Assembly (NCBI GenBank): GCA_017418975.1
Contig: JAFOMG010000008.1
Span: forward strand, 1-64,000
Source: Sphingomonas sp.
Lineage (GTDB): Bacteria; Pseudomonadota; Alphaproteobacteria; Sphingomonadales; Sphingomonadaceae
DNA: 64,000 bases
Direction of reading: 5' to 3'
Part shown: positions 31,863 to 39,577 of the stretch, in pieces
How positions within the stretch are numbered: the stretch's first letter is position 1
How the letters are laid out: each line of letters starts with the position of its first letter
The notes under the pieces: model-generated
What the model saw: only the letters and a program-made list of their open reading frames with translations
Databases searched by the model: none
Told to the model about the DNA's origin: nothing
Made by a program: the position numbers and the translations under genes

Positions 31863-31902
31863 TTGACAAGCTTGTAACAGGGCAACAATGGTAGCGCTAC
31901 CA
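31863..31902 (+). promoter_or_regulatory. Promoter with perfect LacI-type dyad, aguA/manD intergenic
   Basis: TTGACA (31863-31868) is followed 26 bp downstream, start to start, by TGGTAGCGCTACCA (31889-31902). This is the only perfectly palindromic copy of the operator in the window. A second palindrome, ACAAGCTTGT (31866-31875), overlaps the -35. The region lies between the divergent aguA and manD starts and could control both. Confidence 0.8.
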
Positions 31903-31959
31903 AACATGAAGGCGCGCGAGGGACGACGCGCCGCACAGGAAGGGGAAGCAGGGCTCGTA

Positions 31960-33171
31960 ATGGCCGAGATCATATCCGCGCGCGTGATCGTCACTTGCCC
32001 CGACCGCAATTTCGTGACGCTCAGGATCGAGACGGCGGACGGCACCACCGGCATCGGCGACGCCACGCTCAACGGGCGCGAGCTGGCGGTGGTCGCCTAT
32101 CTGCAGGATCACGTCATCCCCTGCCTGATCGGGCGCGACGCGCACCGGATCGAGGATATCTGGCAGTATCTCTACAAGGGCGCCTATTGGCGGCGCGGCC
32201 CGGTGACGATGTGCGCGATCGCCGCGGTGGACGTGGCCTTGTGGGACATCAAGGCGAAGGTGGCGGGCCTGCCGCTCTACCAGCTGCTCGGCGGAGCGAG
32301 CCGCGAGGGCTGCATGGTCTATGGCCATGCCAATGGCGCGACGATCGAGGAAACGATCGCGGAGGCCGTGCGGCATGTGGAGCAGGGCTATAAGGCAGTG
32401 CGTCTCCAGGCGGGCGTGCCGGGGCTCAAATCCACCTATGGCGTCGCCAAGCCGGGCCAGCGCTACGAGCCGGCGGACGGCGCGCTGCCGACGGAGAGCC
32501 TGTGGTCGACGGAGAAATATCTCCGCTCGGTCGCGCCCCTGTTCGAAAAGGCGCGTGCGGTGCTGGGCTGGGACGTGCACCTGCTCCACGACGTCCACCA
32601 CCGGCTCACGCCGATCGAGGCGGCGCGGCTGGGCGTGGAGCTGGAGCCCTATCGCCTGTTCTGGCTGGAGGACCCTACGCCGGCCGAGAACCAGGCCGGC
32701 TTCCGCCTGATCCGCGAGAAGACCACCACGCCGCTGGCGGTGGGCGAGATCTTCAACACGATCTGGGACGCCAAGCAGCTGATCGAGGAGCAGCTGATCG
32801 ACTATGTCCGCGCGACGATCGTCCATGCCGGCGGGATCACCCATATGCGGCGCATCGCTTCGTTCGCCGACCTCCATCAGGTGCGCACCGGCTGCCACGG
32901 CGCGACCGACCTGTCGCCGGTGTGCATGGCGGCGGCGCTGCATTTCGGCCTGTCGGTGCCCAATTTCGGCATCCAGGAGCTGATGCCGCACACGGCAAAG
33001 ACCGACGCGGTCTTCCCGCACGCCTATGGCTTCAGGGACGGGATGATGCATCCGGGCGACGCGCCCGGGCTGGGCGTGGAGATCGACGAGGAACTGGCCG
33101 CGAAATATGAATATCGGCGCGCCTATCTCCCCGTCGCGCGGCTCGAGGACGGAACGCTGTTCAACTGGTGA
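31960..33171 (+). CDS. manD: D-mannonate dehydratase (ManD, enolase superfamily)
   Basis: It dehydrates D-mannonate to 2-keto-3-deoxy-D-gluconate, a step of glucuronate catabolism. The 403-aa product starts best at ATG 31960 ([20 protein letters not shown]), matching the usual ManD N-terminus. Enolase-superfamily landmarks are present: the capping-domain loop [20 protein letters not shown], the metal glutamates in [12 protein letters not shown] and VGEIFNT, and HGATDLSPV. Some family members act poorly on mannonate or prefer gluconate. The gene is followed 16 bp later by the GH10 xylanase and faces aguA, fitting use of released glucuronate. The isomerase and reductase that make mannonate are not in the window. 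Confidence 0.87.
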   Translation: MAEIISARVIVTCPDRNFVTLRIETADGTTGIGDATLNGRELAVVAYLQDHVIPCLIGRDAHRIEDIWQYLYKGAYWRRGPVTMCAIAAVDVALWDIKAKVAGLPLYQLLGGASREGCMVYGHANGATIEETIAEAVRHVEQGYKAVRLQAGVPGLKSTYGVAKPGQRYEPADGALPTESLWSTEKYLRSVAPLFEKARAVLGWDVHLLHDVHHRLTPIEAARLGVELEPYRLFWLEDPTPAENQAGFRLIREKTTTPLAVGEIFNTIWDAKQLIEEQLIDYVRATIVHAGGITHMRRIASFADLHQVRTGCHGATDLSPVCMAAALHFGLSVPNFGIQELMPHTAKTDAVFPHAYGFRDGMMHPGDAPGLGVEIDEELAAKYEYRRAYLPVARLEDGTLFNW

Positions 33172-33187
33172 GCGGGAGAGGCTTGCG

Positions 33188-34324
33188 ATGATCGAACTGA
33201 CACGCCGTGGGTTGCTGGGCGCGGGCGCCGCGCTGGCCCTTCCCTTCCCCGCCGTCGCGCAGGCGGCGGAGGGGCTGAACGCCGTGGCGAAGGCCAGGGG
33301 AATGCGCTTCGGCTCCTGCTCTTCCGGGAGCCCGCCGGGCGCCGATCGCGGTTCCTTCGCCAATCCGAGATATGCCGAGCTGCTCAAGCGCGACTGCGGC
33401 ATCCTGGTGCCCGAGAACGAGTTCAAATGGCAGGCCATCCGGCCGGACGCCAAGACCTTCGACCTCGATCATTTCTCCGACATGCTCGACTATGCCGAGG
33501 CGAACGGCATGGCGATGCGCGGCCACACCCTGCTGTGGCATAAGACGCAATATTTTCCGAAATGGCTGAACGACCATGATTTCGGCGCCACGCCCGCAAA
33601 GGAAGCCGAGCGCATCCTGGGCACGCACATCCGCACGCTCTGCAAGCTCTATGCGAACCGGGTGGTGAGCTTCGACGTGGTCAACGAGACGGTGGAGGAA
33701 GGTACGGGCGCGCTGCGCACCTCGTCGCTGTCCAGGGCGTTCGGCGGGACCGAGGCCATGCTCGACTTCGCCTATCACACCGCGCGCGAACATGCGCCGG
33801 GGGTGGAGCTGGTCTATAATGACTATATGAGCTGGGAGCCGGGCAATGAAGGGCACCGCACCGGCGTGCTCAAGCTGCTGGAAGGGTTCCGCAAGCGCGG
33901 CGTCCCCTGCGACACGCTGGGCGTGCAGTCGCATATCGGGCTGACCGGGGGCGCCACGGTGGGGGCGCTGGTGAGCCGTCAGGAAAAGCCCTGGCGCGGC
34001 TTCCTCGATAACGCGGTGGGGATGGGCTACAAGCTGGCCGTCACCGAATTCGACGTGAACGACAAGGCGCTGCCGACCGATGCGAAGGTCCGCGACGGGA
34101 TCATCGCCAACTATGCCGCGGCCTATCTCGAGATCATGTTCTCCTACCCGCAGCTCAGGGACGTGCTCGCCTGGGGAATGTGCGACCGCTTCACCTGGCT
34201 CAACGGCTTCACCCCGCGCAGGGACGGGACGCGGCAGCGCGCGACTCCCTATGATGCCGAATATCAGCCCAAGGCGCTCTACGGGGCGATCCGCGATGCC
34301 TTTGCGGGCGCAGCGGCACGGTAG
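33188..34324 (+). CDS. GH10 endo-1,4-beta-xylanase, Tat-exported
   Basis: A 378-aa family 10 xylanase that cuts the xylan backbone to short (methylglucurono)xylo-oligosaccharides. The start is ATG 33188 with GGAGAGG upstream. The N-terminus has a twin-arginine signal (ELTRRGLLGAGAALALP, cleavage near AVAQA25), suggesting folded export. The (beta/alpha)8 barrel shows the acid/base Glu167 (FDVVNETV), the nucleophile Glu287 (AVTEFDVND), HTLLWHKTQ (113-121) and WGMCDRFTWL near the end. It has no binding module, so it probably works in the periplasm on imported fragments. It is co-transcribed with manD under the shared operator. Confidence 0.93.
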   Translation: MIELTRRGLLGAGAALALPFPAVAQAAEGLNAVAKARGMRFGSCSSGSPPGADRGSFANPRYAELLKRDCGILVPENEFKWQAIRPDAKTFDLDHFSDMLDYAEANGMAMRGHTLLWHKTQYFPKWLNDHDFGATPAKEAERILGTHIRTLCKLYANRVVSFDVVNETVEEGTGALRTSSLSRAFGGTEAMLDFAYHTAREHAPGVELVYNDYMSWEPGNEGHRTGVLKLLEGFRKRGVPCDTLGVQSHIGLTGGATVGALVSRQEKPWRGFLDNAVGMGYKLAVTEFDVNDKALPTDAKVRDGIIANYAAAYLEIMFSYPQLRDVLAWGMCDRFTWLNGFTPRRDGTRQRATPYDAEYQPKALYGAIRDAFAGAAAR

Positions 34325-34404
34325 ATAGGTCGATCTTGTCCAAGATCGTTCAGAAAACTCGTGCTAGGGGCTGATTCGAAGGATCCGAACGAGGGGGTGG
34401 AGCG

Positions 34405-35409
34405 ATGGCGGCGGTGGCCGCGAGCCAGGAACCGAGCTTCGAGGCGCTGCTGGCCGGCGAGCTCGACACGGACCAGCTGCGCGCCGTTGCCGACCATATC
34501 GCCGCGCGCCACGCCGCATCGCCCAAGGGCGACGGCGCCGCCTTTCGCAAGACGCTCGCGCTGGCTGCCGCCAGCGACGCCCAGCGCGCAGAGCTTGCCC
34601 GCCACCAGGACGCTATCGCCCGCCGCATTGCCGCGGGCCGGGTCCGCGCCGTGGCGGGCGAGCCGACGGATCTGCTCCATGATTTCGCGGGGCCCGTGCT
34701 GGAAGTGATGCGCAGCGGCATGGCGGGCGAGGCGAACACGCTGGCCAACCGCTATCTCGATATCGCGCCGCAGGGCGCGGCCGGCTGGTCGCTGCTGCCG
34801 CTCTATCTCTCGCTGCGCGCGAGCGCGGACGGCGATGCCGAGCTGGCCGACAGCCTGCTCGCCCCCGCCCGGCCGCGGCTGGTGGTGATCGGCGGGCTTT
34901 CGGGCACCGGCAAGTCGACGCTGGCGCGGTTGCTCGGCAGCCGGATCGGCCGCCTGCCCGGCGCCCGCGTGCTGCGCTCCGACGTGTTCCGCAAGCGGCT
35001 GGCCGGCGTGAGCCCGGAAACCAGGCTGCCGCCCAGGCATTACACGCGTCACAATGACGACGAGACCTATGAGGCCCTGTTCGAATCCGCCGACGATCAC
35101 CTCGCCTGCGGCAACAGCGTGATCCTGGACGCGGTGTTCATGAGCCGCGGCGAGCGCGACGTGGCCGAGGCGCTGGCCGATCGCTATCGCGCCGCCTTCA
35201 CCGGCATCTGGCTGGAGGCGCCCGAACGCGACCGGATCGCCCGGGTGGCCGCGCGCGCGCACGACGCCTCGGACGCGACGGAGGCGGTGGTGCGCGAACA
35301 GTCGCGCCGCTCGGTCGGCGAGATCCATTGGCACCGCATCCGCGTGAACCGCCCGCAGGAGCTGATCGTCGCCGCCGCGCGCGCCGCGCTGGACCGGACG
35401 CGCCGATGA
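34405..35409 (+). CDS. P-loop kinase with shortened APH-like N-terminal part
   Basis: A 334-aa ATP-binding protein. The C-terminal half is a P-loop kinase domain of the COG0645 type, with Walker A GGLSGTGKST (163-172), SDVFRKRLAG and ILDAVFMSRGERDVAEAL. In relatives it is fused to a full aminoglycoside-phosphotransferase-like domain. Here only that domain's last part is recognisable (LANRYLDI, LLPLYLSLRA, 113-139), preceded by about 85 unrelated Ala-rich residues. GGTGGAG precedes the start. It overlaps pfkB as ATGA, so the two are made together. The substrate is unknown. Confidence 0.72.
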   Translation: MAAVAASQEPSFEALLAGELDTDQLRAVADHIAARHAASPKGDGAAFRKTLALAAASDAQRAELARHQDAIARRIAAGRVRAVAGEPTDLLHDFAGPVLEVMRSGMAGEANTLANRYLDIAPQGAAGWSLLPLYLSLRASADGDAELADSLLAPARPRLVVIGGLSGTGKSTLARLLGSRIGRLPGARVLRSDVFRKRLAGVSPETRLPPRHYTRHNDDETYEALFESADDHLACGNSVILDAVFMSRGERDVAEALADRYRAAFTGIWLEAPERDRIARVAARAHDASDATEAVVREQSRRSVGEIHWHRIRVNRPQELIVAAARAALDRTRR

Positions 35410-36329
35410 CGATCGCGACGTTGACGCTCAACCCGGCGCTCGACGTCACCACCTGCACCGAGAAGGTGCGCCCCGGGCACAAGCTGCGATGCACCGCGCC
35501 CCGCTTCGATCCGGGCGGCGGCGGGATCAACGTGGCACGGGTGGTGACGCATCTCGGCGGCCAGGCGATGGCGGTGTTTCCCAGCGGCGGCCCCACCGGC
35601 GCGACGATCGTCTCGCTGCTCGAGGAGCAACGGGTGCCGATCCTGCCGGTGCCGATCGCCGGCACGACTCGCCAGAGCTTCACTGTCGACGAGGGCCGGC
35701 CGGGCGACCAGTATCGCTTCGTGCTGCCGGGCCCCGAGCTGCGCGCGGACGAGCTGGCCGGGCTGCTCGACGCGCTGTTCGGGGTGGCGGAGGCGGATCA
35801 TGTCGTGGTGAGCGGAAGCCTGCCGCCGGGCTGCGACCCGGCGATCCTCAAGCGCATCGCCGAACGCTGCCATGGCACGGGCGCCAAGCTGGTGGTCGAC
35901 ACCTCCGGGCCGGCGCTCGCCGCATGTGAAGGTGCCGGGGCATGGCTGATCAAACCGAGCCTGCGCGAGGTGGCCGACCTGCTCGGGCGCGAAATCACCG
36001 GAGAGGCGGACGAGATGGCGGCGGCGCATGCGCTGCACGATCGCGGCTTTGCCGAACTGGTGGTGATCTCGCTCGCCGAGCGCGGGGCGCTGCTCGTCGG
36101 CAAGGACGAGGAACTGCGCCTGCCCGCGATCCCCGTGGAAGCCAAGGGCACGGTCGGCGCCGGGGATTCGATGGTGGCGGGGATCACGCTGGCCTCCGCC
36201 CGGGGCAAGGCGATCGAGGAGGCGCTACGCTACGGCATCGCCGCGGGCGCCGCGACGCTGATGACTCCCGCGACCGAGCTGGCCCGCAAGGAAGATGTGG
36301 AACGGCTCTACGCCGGAACGGTTTCCTGA
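35406..36329 (+). CDS. pfkB: PfkB-family phosphofructokinase
   Basis: A 307-aa ribokinase-fold sugar kinase of the 1-/6-phosphofructokinase branch. TLTLNPALDVT at the N-terminus, PGGGGINVARVVTHLGG (about residues 37-53), SGSLPPGCD and the anion-hole/catalytic motif KGTVGAGDSMVAG (Asp base) all fit E. coli Pfk-2-like enzymes. Whether it acts on fructose-6-phosphate or fructose-1-phosphate is not certain, as no PTS genes are nearby. It overlaps the upstream kinase by ATGA, and its 3' end overlaps the convergent ArsR gene by 22 bp. It lies just outside the xylan locus. Confidence 0.83.
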   Translation: MTIATLTLNPALDVTTCTEKVRPGHKLRCTAPRFDPGGGGINVARVVTHLGGQAMAVFPSGGPTGATIVSLLEEQRVPILPVPIAGTTRQSFTVDEGRPGDQYRFVLPGPELRADELAGLLDALFGVAEADHVVVSGSLPPGCDPAILKRIAERCHGTGAKLVVDTSGPALAACEGAGAWLIKPSLREVADLLGREITGEADEMAAAHALHDRGFAELVVISLAERGALLVGKDEELRLPAIPVEAKGTVGAGDSMVAGITLASARGKAIEEALRYGIAAGAATLMTPATELARKEDVERLYAGTVS

Positions 36330-36616
36330 GTCGCATCGGTGCGGCAGAACAGGCTGTGCATCGCTTCCAGCATGTGGCGCGCCTCGTCGCTGGCGAGCGA
36401 ATAGAAGATCATCTGGCCGTCGCGGCGCGCGGCGACCATCCCTTCGCGGCGCAGGAGCGCGAGCTGCTGCGACACCGCGGTATCACGGGCGCCGGTGAGG
36501 CGCGCGAGCTCGCCCACTGACTTCTCGCCCTCGAGAAGGTGGCACAGCAACAGAAAACGGCTTCGACCCGACAGCGCCTTCAGGAACGACGAGGCGCGAT
36601 CGACCACGGCGATCAT
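36308..36616 (-). CDS. ArsR-family repressor, BigR/SqrR-like
   Basis: A 102-aa winged-helix repressor. The core reads VGELARLTGARDTAVSQQLAL (about residues 34-54), then a wing with RRDGQMIFYSL. Cys25 in FLLLCHLLEGEKS and Cys91 in MHSLFCRTD sit where BigR/SqrR repressors keep the cysteine pair that forms a polysulfide link when sulfide is present. The metal-binding ELCVCD motif is absent. This suggests sulfide/persulfide sensing, not metal sensing. ATG 36616 is used; GTG 36628 is the alternative. No sulfur-oxidation gene is adjacent, so its target lies elsewhere. It overlaps the pfkB end by 22 bp. Confidence 0.78.
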   Translation of the reverse strand: MIAVVDRASSFLKALSGRSRFLLLCHLLEGEKSVGELARLTGARDTAVSQQLALLRREGMVAARRDGQMIFYSLASDEARHMLEAMHSLFCRTDATQETVPA

Positions 36617-36757
36617 TTCGTTCTTCACGGGGCGAACAGCTAGGGCGCCGCAACGCCGGTTGCAACCGCTATCTTGCGGGAAAGACAAAGGAATTCCATT
36701 CGAGTATGAAGATATCTCCGGCTGGAAGAACATAGACCGGCTTCCCATATCCTGGCG

Positions 36758-37213
36758 GTGTCCTCTTTGTTTCCCGCGCTTTTCCAAGAGTCCCCGCCGC
36801 CCGGCATCGAACAGGCGAAGAATATCCCTTCGCCGGATGAAGAAGCCGAGCTGATCCGATCCATCGATGCGACCAGGCTCGCGCCCTTCCGCCTTCGGCA
36901 ATGGCAGGGCAAGCGGCTGACGCGCAGCTTCGGCCGGCGCTACGACTTCACCGATTCGAGCTTTACCGAGACGGAAGCGGTCCCGGACTGGCTGATGCCG
37001 CTGCGCACTCGCGCCGCCGCGCTGGCCGGGCTGGAGGCGGATGCCCCCGTCCAGGTGAGCCAGTTCCTTCCCGAGCTTGCCCCGGGGCGGGAGACCGCCG
37101 CCGAAGGCGGTGGCGGAGGGAATCTCAAAGCGCGCCGAAGTCGATCGGCCCATCCTTGTCGAGCATCTTCGACTGATCGGCGAGCGGGTATTTCAGCCCG
37201 GTCGCGCAGTTGA
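36758..37213 (+). pseudogene. Truncated alkB-like gene (2OG DNA dealkylase remnant)
   Basis: From GTG 36758, about 100 residues match the N-terminal third of AlkB-type repair dioxygenases. They include PSPDEEAELIRSIDATRLAP, RLRQWQGKRLTRSFGRRYDF and VPDWLMPLRTRAAALAGL. Homology stops near base 37057, where the core with the iron ligands (a GWHRD-type motif) should follow. The frame instead runs on through unrelated sequence into the 3' end of the convergent thrC. The iron- and 2OG-binding half is absent, so no dealkylase activity is possible. It is probably a decayed copy truncated by a deletion or rearrangement beside thrC. Confidence 0.7.
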
Positions 37214-38366
37214 ACAGCACCACCTTCTCCTCGGGCGAGACCAGCCCTTCGGCCAGCGCCTTGCGCCATGCCGCGAGCGTGGCGCCGCCCTCGGGACAGA
37301 GCAGCAGCCCGTCCTTGCGCGCGGCATCGTCCACTGCCCGGGCAATGCTCTCGTCGCTCACCGCCATCGCGACGCCGCCGCTCTCCCGCACCGCGTCGAG
37401 GATCAGGAAATCGCCCACCGCCTGCGGCACGCGGATGCCCATCGCGATCGTGTGCGCATCCTCCCAGCGAGTCGCATGGCGCTCCCCCGCATCGAAGGCG
37501 CGGACCATCGGCGCGCATCCTTCGGCCTGCACCGCGATCATCCGCGGGCGCTTCGCCCCGATCCAGCCCAGCGCCTCCATCTCGGCAAAGGCCTTCCACA
37601 TGCCGATCAGGCCGGTGCCGCCGCCAGTGGGGTAGAAGATCACGTCGGGCAATTCCCAGGCGAGCTGCTCCGCCAGCTCCAGGCCCATCGTCTTCTTGCC
37701 TTCGATGCGATAGGGTTCCTTGAGCGTCGAGAGATCGAACCAGCCCCGCTCCTGCGCGCCCCGGCCGACCAGCTTGCCGCAATCGTCGATCAGCCCGTTG
37801 ACGCGATAGACCCGCGCGCCCTGGGCGGCGATCTCGCGCACATTCACTTCGGGCGTGTCCGCCGGGCAGAAGATCACCGATTCGATGCCCACCCGGCTGG
37901 CATAGGCCGCCGCCGCCGCGCCGGCATTGCCGTTGGTCGGCATCGCGATGGTGGAGACGCCCAGCTCCTTCGCCATGGCGATCGCCATGACGAGCCCGCG
38001 CGCCTTGAACGAGCCGGTGGGCAGGCGCCCCTCGTCCTTGACCCAGAGATGCGCCGCGCCGGCTTCGCGCGCCAGCCCGTCGAGCGGGATGATCGGCGTG
38101 GCGATCTCGCCCAGGCTGACCAGATTCTCCGTCCGGCGGACGGGAAGCAGCTCGCGATATTTCCACAGGTCCGCGGGGCGACCGGCGAGCGCTTCCCTGG
38201 GCAGCGCGGCCTTCACCCCCGCCAGGTCGTAGCGCACCAGCAGCGGCCGGCCGGCGCGGGAAAGGCCGTGCAGCCGGTCCGCTTCGTAGCGCTCGCCAGT
38301 CATCGAGCATTCGAGATGAGTGACGAAGGTGGGGCGGTCGGTCGTCAGATTGGCGTCGTGGCGCAA
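37125..38366 (-). CDS. thrC: Threonine synthase
   Basis: It converts O-phospho-L-homoserine to threonine with PLP. The 413-aa protein starts best at TTG 38366, 4 bp after the upstream stop and 8 bases after GGAG. That start keeps the conserved N-terminal zinc-finger-like block FVTHLECSMTGERYEAD; later ATG codons would lose it. The PLP lysine is in GRLPTGSFKARGL, and the phosphate-binding glycine loop is PTGGGTGLIGMW. It lacks the long N-terminal extension of the E. coli-type enzyme and belongs to the shorter plant/archaeal-like group. A related cysteate synthase role is less likely. It follows a serine hydrolase gene on the same strand. Confidence 0.87.
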   Translation of the reverse strand: MRHDANLTTDRPTFVTHLECSMTGERYEADRLHGLSRAGRPLLVRYDLAGVKAALPREALAGRPADLWKYRELLPVRRTENLVSLGEIATPIIPLDGLAREAGAAHLWVKDEGRLPTGSFKARGLVMAIAMAKELGVSTIAMPTNGNAGAAAAAYASRVGIESVIFCPADTPEVNVREIAAQGARVYRVNGLIDDCGKLVGRGAQERGWFDLSTLKEPYRIEGKKTMGLELAEQLAWELPDVIFYPTGGGTGLIGMWKAFAEMEALGWIGAKRPRMIAVQAEGCAPMVRAFDAGERHATRWEDAHTIAMGIRVPQAVGDFLILDAVRESGGVAMAVSDESIARAVDDAARKDGLLLCPEGGATLAAWRKALAEGLVSPEEKVVLFNCATGLKYPLADQSKMLDKDGPIDFGAL

Positions 38367-38370
38367 GATG

Positions 38371-39540
38371 CTACTCCGGATGGGCGAGCGATTCCTCCGT
38401 CGGCGTATAGGCCGATCGTTTCCCCGGGACATCCGGAACATCGGTGGCGAAATAGGCGACGCCGGTGCCGGCGGCGCGATCGATCCACAGGCCCGATTTC
38501 AGGCCATAGGCATCGCCCGAATGGCCGAAGCGCCTGCGGCCGTCGCTGAAGGGATCGTCGCGGCAGCCGGGCGCGCCGGTGGCGGTGAACATCATGGCCA
38601 GCCCATAGCTGCAGGTGGCGCCGCCGACCGGGTTGGCGACGGAAATGTCGCCGCCGACATCGCCGTCATGGCCGTTCCAGGTCCAGAGCGGCGTCTCCAG
38701 CATGCGGATCGAGGCGGGACGCAGGATGCGCACGCCGTCCAGCCTGCCGCCGCCCAGGAACATGCGGCCGATCCGCGCCAGGCCGCGCGCCGAAATGCGC
38801 AGCCCGCCCTGGGGCGAGAAGATCGCGCCATTGGCACCCGGACGCCAGCCGGACAGATCGCAGCCGCCGTCCCGCGCCGGAGTGACCGGGCAGGCCGGCG
38901 CCGCGCCGCGATTGCCGTCCTTGACGGCGACGCGCCCGCGATACTGGACGACGGCGCGGGCGGCGGTCCCGGGGCGGCAGCTCGCCCAATTATAGCAGGC
39001 GTCGAGCTTCATGGGAGCCAGGACCAGGCGATCCATCAACCGGTCGAACCGCTCGCCCGTGGCGCGCTCCATCACCGCGGCGACAACCGGGAAGTTGAAG
39101 TTGGTATAGGCCCACCAGCTGCCGGGAGCATGGCCGGCATCCCAGGCCCTGGGATCCGCCAGCACCGCGCGCATGTCCGCGTCGAGCGGCAGGACGTAAT
39201 CGACCCGGTCGGTGAGGCTGGAGCGATGCGAGAGCAGCAGGCGCAGCGTGATCGGCGCGTCGGGAAAGGCCGGGTTGCGCAGCGTCCAGCCGAGCCAGCG
39301 CGAGACATCGGCGTCGAGATCGAGCCTGCCCTGCTCGACCAGCCGCAGCACCCCGATGGCGACGACCAGCTTGGAGATGGAGGCGATCCGCACCGGATCG
39401 TCGGCGGTGACGGGCCTGGATGCGGAAATGTCGGCCAGCCCTTTCGCGCTGACCGACATCTCTCCCCCCGCATTGAACGTTACCCGGACCATGGCAACCG
39501 GGTCCGATGCCGCCGCGAGCAGGAGCGCGGCGGCGATCAT
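38371..39540 (-). CDS. Exported serine hydrolase, beta-lactamase/class C family
   Basis: A 389-aa penicillin-binding-protein-fold hydrolase. An N-terminal hydrophobic stretch ([11 protein letters not shown]) is a likely signal peptide. The catalytic SxxK is Ser54-Lys57 (IASISKLV), the second motif is YTN in WWAYTNFNF, and the third region is [13 protein letters not shown]. Such proteins act as beta-lactamases, D-aminopeptidases or esterases; the activity cannot be chosen from sequence. It lies 37 bp downstream of the second TonB-dependent receptor on the same strand and 4 bp before thrC. It may be part of the receptor's peptide-processing set. Confidence 0.8.
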   Translation of the reverse strand: MIAAALLLAAASDPVAMVRVTFNAGGEMSVSAKGLADISASRPVTADDPVRIASISKLVVAIGVLRLVEQGRLDLDADVSRWLGWTLRNPAFPDAPITLRLLLSHRSSLTDRVDYVLPLDADMRAVLADPRAWDAGHAPGSWWAYTNFNFPVVAAVMERATGERFDRLMDRLVLAPMKLDACYNWASCRPGTAARAVVQYRGRVAVKDGNRGAAPACPVTPARDGGCDLSGWRPGANGAIFSPQGGLRISARGLARIGRMFLGGGRLDGVRILRPASIRMLETPLWTWNGHDGDVGGDISVANPVGGATCSYGLAMMFTATGAPGCRDDPFSDGRRRFGHSGDAYGLKSGLWIDRAAGTGVAYFATDVPDVPGKRSAYTPTEESLAHPE

Positions 39541-39577
39541 GCCGGCCCCATCACGGCGGATGGAGCCGGCACGCGGA

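Noticed and set aside
38371..39540. Antibiotic-resistance beta-lactamase
   Set aside because: SxxK and YxN motifs are shared with esterases and D-peptidases. The protein is not close to known class C resistance enzymes by eye, and the context is peptide metabolism.
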